A DNA stretch of 64,000 bases, from the NCBI GenBank assembly GCA_001560915.1, contig CP014214.1, positions 1,426,001 through 1,490,000 of the forward strand, in the 5' to 3' direction. Position numbers and translations under genes: made by a program. Each line of letters opens with the position of its first letter. The stretch's first letter is position 1. The notes under the pieces are model-generated. The model ran no database searches, had not been told where the DNA came from, and saw nothing but the letters and a program-made list of their open reading frames with translations. Below are positions 33,178 through 40,358 of this stretch, one piece after another. Origin of the DNA: a methanogenic archaeon ISO4-H5. Lineage in GTDB: Archaea; Thermoplasmatota; Thermoplasmata; Methanomassiliicoccales; Methanomethylophilaceae.

Positions 33178-33182
33178 CTGAA

Positions 33183-33494
33183 TCACTCCTGTGCTTCCTC
33201 TTCGGCGGGCTTGTCGGTGTAGCCGTTCCTCTTGAGGAGGTACTCGTTCTCGTATTTCTTAGCGAGTTCCTCGGACTTGTAGATCTTGGCGTAGCCGTTG
33301 GTCTTTCCGACACCGTAGACGGACTTGAGGTCATCGACGATGACGAGGTTCCTCTTGGTGTTGAACTGCTTTGCGAGTTCCTCTGCGACTGCGTTCCTGC
33401 CGGGGGTTGCCTCCCTGGCGTGATCGATTACGAAGCAGACTTCGGTCCTCTCCTGAAGGACGTTGTCTTTCTGTTCTTTAATCTCCATTTTCAT
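33183..33494 (-). CDS. rps24e: Ribosomal protein S24e (eS24)
   Basis: A 103-residue small-subunit protein. Signature regions are [28 protein letters not shown] and the preceding [15 protein letters not shown]. The C-terminus is an acidic extension ([10 protein letters not shown]). The ATG at 33494 overlaps the TGA of the dephospho-CoA kinase gene (ATGA). Confidence 0.94.
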   Translation of the reverse strand: MKMEIKEQKDNVLQERTEVCFVIDHAREATPGRNAVAEELAKQFNTKRNLVIVDDLKSVYGVGKTNGYAKIYKSEELAKKYENEYLLKRNGYTDKPAEEEAQE

Positions 33495-33997
33495 TTTGAC
33501 TCCTCCATCATATCGTACAGCCGTGCGATATGTGTTCTCGTGGGGCCGTCCGTGTCGACGGCTTTCATCCCTCTCCCGGGCCATCCGTAGATGACCACCG
33601 AGTTCTCAGGGGCATGGATGACACACGGCAATAGTGCCAGGTCCTCCTCCCCTTCGACCCTGATGATCCCTGCGGACCGTCCGGCCAAAGCGTTTTTGAC
33701 GGCTTCAACCAGCTCGGAGGTTATCTCTCCGGGCGGATTGGAAACCACCGTCTCCGCCAGTCCCCCGTTCTTCACGAGGTCGGCGAATCCGGTGACCTCG
33801 TGCCTCTCCGTGAATCCATCGTAGATGGACAGGAGCGGCACGATGCCGTTCCTCCTCATCGTCAGCGAGACCACGTCGCCGACGGCGATTATGAGATGTT
33901 TAGCGTTGATTTCACGAAGGTCTTCTTCGCTGATGTCATATCCGACCGGTTCCTGGAAGACCTCCCTCCTTTCCTGGGGGAGCCTCCTTCCGGTCAT
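33491..33997 (-). CDS. GTP-dependent dephospho-CoA kinase (DUF359)
   Basis: A 168-residue enzyme of the DUF359 family, shown in archaea to phosphorylate dephospho-CoA using GTP in the last step of CoA synthesis. Family landmarks are VGDVVSLTMRRNGIVPLLSIYDG, the N-P-P-G-E-I-T segment (VVSNPPGEIT), and the late IRVEGEEDLALLPCV and YGWPGRGM. The long upstream frame is an artefact overlapping spt4; the ATG at 33997 begins the family N-terminus. The location between Spt4 and S24e is the standard archaeal arrangement. Confidence 0.9.
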   Translation of the reverse strand: MTGRRLPQERREVFQEPVGYDISEEDLREINAKHLIIAVGDVVSLTMRRNGIVPLLSIYDGFTERHEVTGFADLVKNGGLAETVVSNPPGEITSELVEAVKNALAGRSAGIIRVEGEEDLALLPCVIHAPENSVVIYGWPGRGMKAVDTDGPTRTHIARLYDMMEESK

Positions 33998-34002
33998 GGC
34001 AA

Positions 34003-34200
34003 TCAGCGGACCTTCAGGGCATAGACGCCGTTGGCGGTGATGCCCATCTTCTTGGCGATATCGGACTTCTCGAAGTCTGCGATAGCGACCATTCCCTGCC
34101 AATCCTTGGTGGCCTCTCCGCCGCAGCGGGGGCACACGGACTGATCGGAGATGAAGTGACAGGACTTGCATGCAAGTTCGACTGCTCTTGCGGCTGCCAT
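34003..34200 (-). CDS. spt4: Transcription elongation factor Spt4 (RNA polymerase subunit E'')
   Basis: A 65-residue zinc protein with the CKSCHF...CPRCGG ribbon and the SDIAKKMGITANGVYALKVR tail of archaeal Spt4. It pairs with Spt5/NusG to make RNA polymerase processive. The start (MAAARAVEL, 34200) overlaps the last base of rpoE1. Confidence 0.93.
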   Translation of the reverse strand: MAAARAVELACKSCHFISDQSVCPRCGGEATKDWQGMVAIADFEKSDIAKKMGITANGVYALKVR

Positions 34201-34772
34201 CACTCCTCGCCTCCTTTGCTCTCTCCCTTCTTGGCGTCTTCCTCGAGCCACTGGAGTTTTCCCAGTCCGGGCTGACGCATGGTGAGTCCGATCTTGCTGT
34301 CCTGAGGGGTCTTGTCATCGAAGGTCAGGCTGACGATCCTCGCCTTCACTCTGTCTCCGACCGCAAGGAACCTTCCGCTCTCCTTTCCGACGAGCCTCTG
34401 GTTGACCTGGTCGATGTCCACACGGTCATCCATCACCTGGCTGACGTGGAGCAGACCGTCGAGGGGGCCGAACCTGACGAACGCGCCGTACTCGCGGATC
34501 TCAATGACGATACCTTCGACAACCTCTCCGTCCTTGGGGATGTAGGCGAGCCTTCTGTACTTGACGGTCTGGTGTACCGCACCGTCGCCGTGTACGATAA
34601 GTCCCAATCCTTCTGCCCTGACATTGTCTACGAGGATGGTGAGACTGCGGTCCTGTTCCATTTTCCCTTCGAACTGTTCGTGCGACACTTCGCCTACGAT
34701 GGCGTCGATGTCCTGTCCGAGTTTGGAGGGAGGGATGCGAATCTTACCCTCGGCTTCAGTTATCATGTACAT
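34200..34772 (-). CDS. rpoE1: DNA-directed RNA polymerase subunit Rpo7 (RpoE1)
   Basis: A 190-residue stalk subunit. An N-terminal RNP-like domain (MYMITEAEGKIRIPPSKLG) is followed by an S1 domain (GEVVEGIVIEIREYGAFVRFG, LLHVSQV). With Rpo4 it forms the stalk that binds nascent RNA. It is the lead gene of the five-gene operon rpo7-spt4-DPCK-S24e-S27ae; a TATA box (minus TTTTATAT at 34810-34817) lies about 38 nt upstream. Confidence 0.95.
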   Translation of the reverse strand: MYMITEAEGKIRIPPSKLGQDIDAIVGEVSHEQFEGKMEQDRSLTILVDNVRAEGLGLIVHGDGAVHQTVKYRRLAYIPKDGEVVEGIVIEIREYGAFVRFGPLDGLLHVSQVMDDRVDIDQVNQRLVGKESGRFLAVGDRVKARIVSLTFDDKTPQDSKIGLTMRQPGLGKLQWLEEDAKKGESKGGEE

Positions 34773-35066
34773 TGAGGTACCTCTTGGATGGTCGCATTAG
34801 TCCTATCTCATATAAAAACCATAGGCCCTCTTTATAGGGTAAAAAGAGTAAGAATCCGAACGGTACTGACAGACATACAGAAAGATCCGGGAGGGCACGT
34901 CCTGCGGAATGCGATCCCTCCCGAAGGGTAACGGGCCTTCGACAAACGTGGGTTTTCCGATATCTGGCACATGCGGTCGTACGGTCAACGGGCGATCCGT
35001 GTGCGGGTACGCGGGCGGGCGAACTTATATTTATTACGGGGCCCTCGTGGACGGCAGTGAAATAAC

Positions 35067-36041
35067 ATGGCAGTCAAAGAAGACCCCAAGAGCAAATCGC
35101 TGAAGAAAATCCCCGTGAAAGACATCAAAGCCACCAAAGGCATGACCGTAGACGACATGCTGGTACAGATGGGCAAAGCGGGAGGATTCACCGCTCAGAA
35201 GCTCGCCGACGCCACCGATATCGTGGAGAAGATGGTCAAGAAGGACGGAGTCCTCAAGATCCTCTCCTTCCCCGCCTGCATCATGGCCACCGGTACCCGC
35301 GGTGTCATCGTCGATATGGTCAAGAACCACATGGTGGACGTCATCATCACCACCTGCGGATGTCTCGACCACGACCTCTCCAGGCTCTACGCCGCATACT
35401 ACAAGGGTGACTTCATGATGGACGACAAGATGCTCAGGGAGCACGATGTCTCCAGGCTCGGAAACGTCCTGGTCCCCGACGACTGCTACGGACTCGTCCT
35501 GGAGGACAACCTCCTCCCCATGTTCGACGAGATCTTCGCAGAGACCCAGTCCATGTCCACCCACGAGATCATCGACAAGGTCGGAGAGAAGCTCGCCAAC
35601 GTCAAGGGCCACGAGGACTCCCTCCTCTACTGGGCCCACCAGAACAAGGTGCCCATCGTCGTCCCCGGAATCACCGACGGTTCCTTCGGATGCCAGCTCT
35701 GGATGTACTACCAGACCCACAGGAAGCTCAGGATCGACCTCTTCGCCGACGAGCAGATGCTCAGCGAGATGACCAACGACGCCAAGTACACCGGCGCGGT
35801 CATCATCGGAGGAGGAATCTCCAAGCACCACGTCATCTGGTGGAACCAGTTCCGCGGAGGACTCGACTACTGCATCTACCTGACCACCGCCATGGAGTAC
35901 GACGGATCACTCTCCGGAGCCCAGATCCGTGAGGCTGTCTCCTGGGGTAAGGTCAAGAGCAACGCCAAGAAGATGACTGTCGAGGGAGATGCCACCATCA
36001 CCCTCCCGCTCATCTACGCAGGCGTCCTGAACAGGCTCTGA
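35067..36041 (+). CDS. dys: Deoxyhypusine synthase
   Basis: A 324-residue NAD-dependent enzyme that transfers the aminobutyl group of spermidine to a lysine of aIF5A. The family features are TRGVIVDMVKNHMVDVIITTCG, the GGGISKHHVIWWNQFRGGLD core, and the catalytic lysine in EAVSWGKVK. The length is normal for archaea. A TATA box (ACTTATATTTAT, about 35022-35033) precedes the ATG. The next gene begins 1 nt after its stop, so the three genes to 38107 are probably one transcript, an unexpected association with methyl transfer. Confidence 0.94.
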   Translation: MAVKEDPKSKSLKKIPVKDIKATKGMTVDDMLVQMGKAGGFTAQKLADATDIVEKMVKKDGVLKILSFPACIMATGTRGVIVDMVKNHMVDVIITTCGCLDHDLSRLYAAYYKGDFMMDDKMLREHDVSRLGNVLVPDDCYGLVLEDNLLPMFDEIFAETQSMSTHEIIDKVGEKLANVKGHEDSLLYWAHQNKVPIVVPGITDGSFGCQLWMYYQTHRKLRIDLFADEQMLSEMTNDAKYTGAVIIGGGISKHHVIWWNQFRGGLDYCIYLTTAMEYDGSLSGAQIREAVSWGKVKSNAKKMTVEGDATITLPLIYAGVLNRL

Positions 36042-36042
36042 G

Positions 36043-37041
36043 ATGACCAAGAAGGTCCTGATCACCGGCGGCGACGGTTACGGTCGCACCATCGTCGGAG
36101 CTGCCGAAAAGGTGCTCCGCTCGGTAGCTCCAGACCTGGAACTGATCCACGGCAAGATGGGAGCCGAGGCGTACGAGGTCACCGGCTATGCCCTCCCTCC
36201 GGCCACGATGGACCTCATCAGCGAATGCGATGCCATGCTGGCCGGCCCCATCGATATGAAAGGTGTGCCGGAACGCGACCCCATAGCATCCATTCAGAAA
36301 CAGATGGGCCTCTATCTGCAGTACAGGGAGTTCTTCCCCCTGTGCGACTACCTGGGCAAGGGATCCGTGGACATCGTGGCCCTGAGCCCCACTCCCGAGA
36401 GCACCATGGTGGTCCACGAGACCGAGAGCATCGACGGCATATCCTCCGAGATGTACACCGATTCGGACCGTCTCAGGGACATGCTCGCCGAGACCCTCAA
36501 GATCTGCGAACTGAAGAGCGGACGCAGGATCCATACCGTCGGCGACGGCATCCTCTTCAAGAACCGCGAGAAGGTCGTAGACGAGGTGCTGGGACAGTTC
36601 TTCGCAGACAGTGAGTTCAGGGTCGATCGGACTACCACCGCAGAGATGCTGTTCACTATGATACAGCACGGTTCGGACCCTTCCATACTGCTGTGCGACA
36701 TCCCCTCGGCCAACTGCATACACGGACTTGCGGCAGGGATTGTCGGAGGCAGCGGCCTCATGCCCTGCGCATACCTCGGAAAGGACATGGACCTTTACTG
36801 CACCGCCCCCATCTATCACACCGAATCGGTCGGAAGGGAACTGAATCCCACATCCGCCATCCTGTCGGCGGCGGCCATGCTTCTCATGTTCGGCATGGTG
36901 GAGGAATATACCCAGATACAGTCGGCCGTCTGCGAGATGTATAAATCCGGGCGCACGACCCCCGATGTGGGCGGCCACCTGGGCGCGGACAAATTCGCCC
37001 AGGGAATCAACGAGATTATCCATATGAACATGCATTCATGA
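36043..37041 (+). CDS. Isocitrate/isopropylmalate dehydrogenase-like protein, metal site altered
   Basis: A 332-residue protein of the IDH/IPMDH superfamily by overall pattern: an N-terminal GGDGYGRTIVGAA, RDPIASIQKQMGLYLQYR in place of the R-x-L-x-L-x-x-x-R motif, and the C-terminal ELNPTSAILSAAAMLLMFG and GRTTPDVGGH. The G-D-I-L-S-D block that supplies two metal-binding Asp in true enzymes reads ANCIHG here, so ordinary Mg-dependent decarboxylation is unlikely. It sits 1 nt after dys and 19 nt before an MtaA-like methyltransferase. The function is unassigned. Confidence 0.75.
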   Translation: MTKKVLITGGDGYGRTIVGAAEKVLRSVAPDLELIHGKMGAEAYEVTGYALPPATMDLISECDAMLAGPIDMKGVPERDPIASIQKQMGLYLQYREFFPLCDYLGKGSVDIVALSPTPESTMVVHETESIDGISSEMYTDSDRLRDMLAETLKICELKSGRRIHTVGDGILFKNREKVVDEVLGQFFADSEFRVDRTTTAEMLFTMIQHGSDPSILLCDIPSANCIHGLAAGIVGGSGLMPCAYLGKDMDLYCTAPIYHTESVGRELNPTSAILSAAAMLLMFGMVEEYTQIQSAVCEMYKSGRTTPDVGGHLGADKFAQGINEIIHMNMHS

Positions 37042-37060
37042 TTGCAAAGGAGACGGAAAA

Positions 37061-38107
37061 ATGAAGGACACAGGACACCGCCAGACAATCGAAGCCGCTT
37101 TGAACATGGAGAAGACCGACAGGACCCCTGTCAACAACTTCGCCCTCGTTACCGCCGCCCGCAGTGCGGGCATCATGGTGAAGGATGCTAGATACGAGCC
37201 CAAGGTCTCCGCCAAGGTCTCCGTGGACTATGCCCTCAAGACCAAATCGGACTTCGTCAAACCGGTGGTCGATTCTCAGATAGTATTCATCGACCTGGGT
37301 ATGGATGTCCAGATGCCCGACGACGATTACGGACGTGTCCGCTCCAAGTACATCAACGACCTGTCGGAGATCGATGACCTGGCGTTCTTCGATCCCTCGA
37401 AGGCGTCCGAGTGCCCCCACTTCGACCTCTGCATCCTGCAGGCCCTGAAGGAGACCGAGAAGTACCTTCCCGAGGACCTCCACATCTGCGGACTGTCGTG
37501 GGGACCCATTTCCACCGCAGGGTACCTCATGGGTACCGAGGACCTCCTCATGGCCACCATGATGGGAGAGACCGAGGCTGTCCGCAAACTCATCCAGAAA
37601 TGCGCTGTGTTCATCGCCGAACAGGAGAGGGCACAGATCGACGCCGGTGCATCCCTGATGTGGATGGCCGACCCCACGTCGTCCGAGGACCTCATCTCCC
37701 CCGACATGTTCGACCTCTCCCTGGGCGGAATCAAGACCGCCATAGCCGGAGTCAAGAAGGATTATGATGCCCCCGCATTCCTGCACGTTTGCGGCAACAC
37801 CACCGACCTCATCCCGCTTGTACGCGACACCGGTGCGGAGTGCCTCAGCTTCGACCATGCCGTCGATCCGGCAGTGGCAAAGAAGGCCGCAAACGGACGT
37901 CTGGCACTTATGGGTAACATTGATCCTGTGGCATACATTATGAACGGTAAGCCCGATATGATCAAACAGAAGTGCTACGAGATCATCGACGCCTGCGGAG
38001 CCGACGGAGGTTTCATCCTCGCACCCGGATGCGAGTCCCCCATCTCATCCCCCGACGCCAACGTCCTCGCCATGGGTGAGGCTGGTATCGATTACTGGTC
38101 GAGATGA
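37061..38107 (+). CDS. MtaA/MtbA-type methylcobamide:CoM methyltransferase (UroD family)
   Basis: A 348-residue enzyme of the uroporphyrinogen-decarboxylase-like methyltransferase family. The N-terminal RQTIEAALNMEKTDRTPVNNFAL and central GLSWGPISTAGYLMG are typical. The zinc site H-x-C is at FLHVCGN, with a third ligand Cys in APGCESPI. These enzymes move a methyl group from a methylated corrinoid protein to coenzyme M. The substrate branch (methanol, methylamine or other) cannot be told. It is third in the operon behind dys and the dehydrogenase-like gene. The C-terminal 16 nt overlap the convergent SMR gene. Confidence 0.85.
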   Translation: MKDTGHRQTIEAALNMEKTDRTPVNNFALVTAARSAGIMVKDARYEPKVSAKVSVDYALKTKSDFVKPVVDSQIVFIDLGMDVQMPDDDYGRVRSKYINDLSEIDDLAFFDPSKASECPHFDLCILQALKETEKYLPEDLHICGLSWGPISTAGYLMGTEDLLMATMMGETEAVRKLIQKCAVFIAEQERAQIDAGASLMWMADPTSSEDLISPDMFDLSLGGIKTAIAGVKKDYDAPAFLHVCGNTTDLIPLVRDTGAECLSFDHAVDPAVAKKAANGRLALMGNIDPVAYIMNGKPDMIKQKCYEIIDACGADGGFILAPGCESPISSPDANVLAMGEAGIDYWSR

Positions 38108-38445
38108 TCCTTCTCGCCCGAACCGTCCCCTTCCTGGAGCTGTAAAAGCAGGATACCCCCGATAAGAATCGCCAGGAAGAAGATCTCTATAAGTGACAGG
38201 CCCTGGCTGAATATTATCCATCCGAATACGGCCGACATCACGGTACCGCATCCGGCCCAGACGGCATAACACATGCCTATGGGGAGTTTTCTCATGGCCA
38301 CATAGAGCAGGTAGACGCTGATCAGACTGATCAGGTACGCGGCGATGCCCCACTCTACCTTCACGAAACCGTCGGAAAGGTTCATCACCAGCGCCCAGCA
38401 CATCTCGAAGAATCCACCGGCCACCAAACATATCCAGGGGTTCAT
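38092..38445 (-). CDS. SMR-family transporter subunit 2 (SugE/Gdx-like)
   Basis: A 117-residue membrane protein with four spans (about residues 3-22, 31-51, 57-78, 85-103). The first helix carries the essential Glu in the GGFFEMCWALVM motif of guanidinium-exporter type SMR proteins. A polar C-terminal tail follows. It overlaps the upstream partner gene by one base (TGATG). With that partner it probably forms a heterodimer, as in YkkCD. Confidence 0.88.
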   Translation of the reverse strand: MNPWICLVAGGFFEMCWALVMNLSDGFVKVEWGIAAYLISLISVYLLYVAMRKLPIGMCYAVWAGCGTVMSAVFGWIIFSQGLSLIEIFFLAILIGGILLLQLQEGDGSGEKDHLDQ

Positions 38446-38777
38446 CAGAGACCTCCCGCCAGTTCCAGACCTGTGATTCCGATGAGGATCATCATTATAC
38501 CGACGATCTTCAGGGGTTTGAACATCTCGTTGTAGAATATCTTGCTGATGATGAGGGTAAGGATGGATCCCACGGCGGTCCAGATGGCATAGGATACTCC
38601 TACGCTCATGGTCCGCATCGCGAACGACAGGAAGAAGATGCTCAGGAACATACACGTGAGGGCGATGGCATAGAAACCCATCATCCTCCGTCCTTCGGAG
38701 GAATCGGCCTTCTCCAATGCGAAGACCCAGACTGGCTCGAAACAGCCGCCGATCACGATGTATGCCAGAGCGAACAT
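38445..38777 (-). CDS. SMR-family transporter subunit 1
   Basis: A 110-residue four-helix SMR protein. The active-site Glu lies in GGCFEPVWVFAL; the W and the SYAIWTAVGS of helix 3 are typical. Proton-coupled export of small cations or guanidinium is the family role; no guanidine riboswitch is recognisable upstream. It is preceded by a small unknown gene 9 nt upstream, so the three form an operon. Confidence 0.88.
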   Translation of the reverse strand: MFALAYIVIGGCFEPVWVFALEKADSSEGRRMMGFYAIALTCMFLSIFFLSFAMRTMSVGVSYAIWTAVGSILTLIISKIFYNEMFKPLKIVGIMMILIGITGLELAGGL

Positions 38778-38786
38778 CGGCTTACC

Positions 38787-39077
38787 TTACTGGGAAGAGT
38801 AGGCCTTGAAGACTTCTTTGGCGGCGTAATCGCCGCACCTTATGAGGAAGACCTCGTCGGATACCCCCTCGTGACGGTGCTTCTCGATGAAACCGGGATC
38901 GTCCATGACGATCGATATGAGTTCGTCGAACTTGCCTCCGATATCGGCGGCCTTTACGACAGGTACTCCAACAGCCTTGCAAATCCTCTCGCAATCCTCG
39001 TCCGTAAGGGTGACGATTGCGTAATTCTCGATTCCGTACTGCCTTCCGTAATATTGGAGTTTCTTACGCTGGAGCAT
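38787..39077 (-). CDS. Conserved-looking hypothetical protein, 96 residues
   Basis: A 96-residue soluble protein (MLQRKKLQYYGRQYGIENYA start; IVMDDPGFIEKHRHEGVSDE middle). No family recognised. The ATG at 39077 is chosen because a TATATCC-like element at about 39100 lies upstream of it and the longer frame would include it. It leads the SMR operon and could be its regulator or an accessory factor; no DNA-binding motif is visible. Confidence 0.6.
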   Translation of the reverse strand: MLQRKKLQYYGRQYGIENYAIVTLTDEDCERICKAVGVPVVKAADIGGKFDELISIVMDDPGFIEKHRHEGVSDEVFLIRCGDYAAKEVFKAYSSQ

Positions 39078-39138
39078 AATTACCTCAACAGGATTTGGAT
39101 ATAAAAGTGCGTCCGTAGAACAGAGATATGGAGAATGG

Positions 39139-39222
39139 TGCAAGGGACGAGATTTGAACTCGCGGACCGCTATGGACTAGCCCCTCAAGCTAGCGTCGTT
39201 GGCCATGCTTGACTACCCTTGC
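39139..39222 (-). tRNA. tRNA-Leu (GAG)
   Basis: The minus-strand acceptor GCAAGGG pairs with CCCTTGC; discriminator A. The anticodon stem CTAGC/GCTAG encloses TTGAGGG with anticodon GAG. A long class II variable arm is present, as required for tRNA-Leu. 84 nt; CCA not encoded. Confidence 0.95.
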
Positions 39223-39318
39223 AGTAAGCCACCCTATTTACACGTGCCTTATAAGTCTTTTGGCGTGATGAAGCCAGCACCGCGAAAATCCTATAAACAC
39301 CTGCCTCAATCCCTTTAT

Positions 39319-39623
39319 GTCAATAGAGAGAGGACGGCTAACGGTAGGGCCTTCGGGCCCGGCTGAGGAAGTTCCCTCCTCCACGGGCAAAGATGAACTG
39401 AGAAATTCAGTAAGGCGAGAGCCTTGGCAAGGGCCCAGAAACGACACAGCCCCGGTAAACAGGATGACCTGTTCGGCAGCGACATTCCCGGGGATTTGGT
39501 GAAACGGCGACTCCTCATCGGAGCAAGCTCACACAGCCGGGATGAGATGCCTGCGACCGGCGGGTAGAGTGCGTTAGTTGAATGCTGTCTGAAACAGAAG
39601 GGGGGCTACTACTCTGAATTGAC
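39319..39623 (+). ncRNA. rnpB: RNase P RNA (archaeal type A)
   Basis: Catalytic RNA that trims tRNA 5' leaders. The P1 ends pair as GTCAAT (39319-39324) with ATTGAC (39618-39623). Conserved blocks are visible: GAGGAAGTTCCCTCC (CR-I region) after 39362, GGTGAAACGGCG (CR-II) near 39498, GCAAGCTCAC (CR-III) and ACAGAAGGGGGGCTACT (CR-V) near 39594. A TATA-like CCTATAAACA at about 39288 sits about 27 nt upstream. It is followed by a hairpin and then the HAD gene 48 nt later. End points are accurate to a few bases. Confidence 0.93.
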
Positions 39624-39627
39624 ACCT

Positions 39628-39645
39628 CCGCTGGGAATCCAGCGG
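39628..39645 (+). terminator. Hairpin after RNase P RNA
   Basis: CCGCTGG-GAAT-CCAGCGG, a perfect 7-bp stem five bases after the P1 helix, followed by ACTAATTATC. It may be a terminator or a processing signal; the next gene starts at 39672. Confidence 0.55.
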
Positions 39646-39671
39646 ACTAATTATCACAAAGGAAACATACC

Positions 39672-40349
39672 ATGGCCCGTGACGGAAGAATCAAAGCGAT
39701 AGGTTTCGACATGGACGGAACCCTGATGAACACCAAGGTGGACTACGACAAATTAGGGCGCATAGTCCAGGACGAATTCGAGTTCCAGGGCGTTCCCGAG
39801 GAGATCATCGCCGAGGACATCAAAGCCAATTCAATGACCCACGGACTCGGGTGGCTCAAGGCCAACAAACCCGATATGTTCAACGAGTTCGATAAGAGGA
39901 TCGGCGACCGTGCCACCGAGATAGAGATGGAATTCTCTGACTTAGCGAAACCCTATCCCGGCACCATCGAGCTGCTGGAGGACCTCAGGGCCGTAGGTTA
40001 CAAGACCGCCATCCTGACCAGAGGGGGACATTCGTATGCGGATCACATCCTATCCAGATTCGATATGCTGGGTCTTTTCGATGCGCTGGTCGCCAGGGAC
40101 GATTATCCCTACCTGGAAGCGAAACCTGCCAAGATATCCATGGAGCACATGTGTGACAAAATAGGGGTCGGCTGCGAGGAGGTCCTCTTCGTCGGGGACG
40201 GAACCACCGATTACTACACCTGCGTGAACTCCGGCTCGAGATTCGTCGGTGTCGAGACCCACTTGGACCGCGAGCAATGGGTGAAGATCGCAGGGCCTTC
40301 CGTCGTCACGGTACCCCTCGTAGCAGACATACGCAGATTCGTCGAGTGA
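39672..40349 (+). CDS. HAD-superfamily phosphatase (phosphoglycolate phosphatase-like)
   Basis: A 225-residue haloacid-dehalogenase-type hydrolase. Motif I FDMDGT is at residues 12-17, motif II Thr in AILTRGGHS, the Lys of motif III in EAKPAK, and motif IV GDGTTD. A helical cap lies between motifs I and II. Small phosphomonoesters are the likely substrate class. It is followed 9 nt later by the HyuA-like gene, so co-transcribed, possibly from its own promoter behind rnpB. Confidence 0.87.
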   Translation: MARDGRIKAIGFDMDGTLMNTKVDYDKLGRIVQDEFEFQGVPEEIIAEDIKANSMTHGLGWLKANKPDMFNEFDKRIGDRATEIEMEFSDLAKPYPGTIELLEDLRAVGYKTAILTRGGHSYADHILSRFDMLGLFDALVARDDYPYLEAKPAKISMEHMCDKIGVGCEEVLFVGDGTTDYYTCVNSGSRFVGVETHLDREQWVKIAGPSVVTVPLVADIRRFVE

Positions 40350-40358
40350 GGGGGCCCC

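Noticed and set aside
38092-38110. Frameshift between the methyltransferase and SMR gene ends
   Set aside because: The overlap is a normal convergent 3' overlap of 16 nt; both proteins end at family-typical positions.
39317-39502. A 61-codon protein frame
   Set aside because: It lies inside the RNase P RNA, whose conserved blocks and P1 helix explain the sequence.
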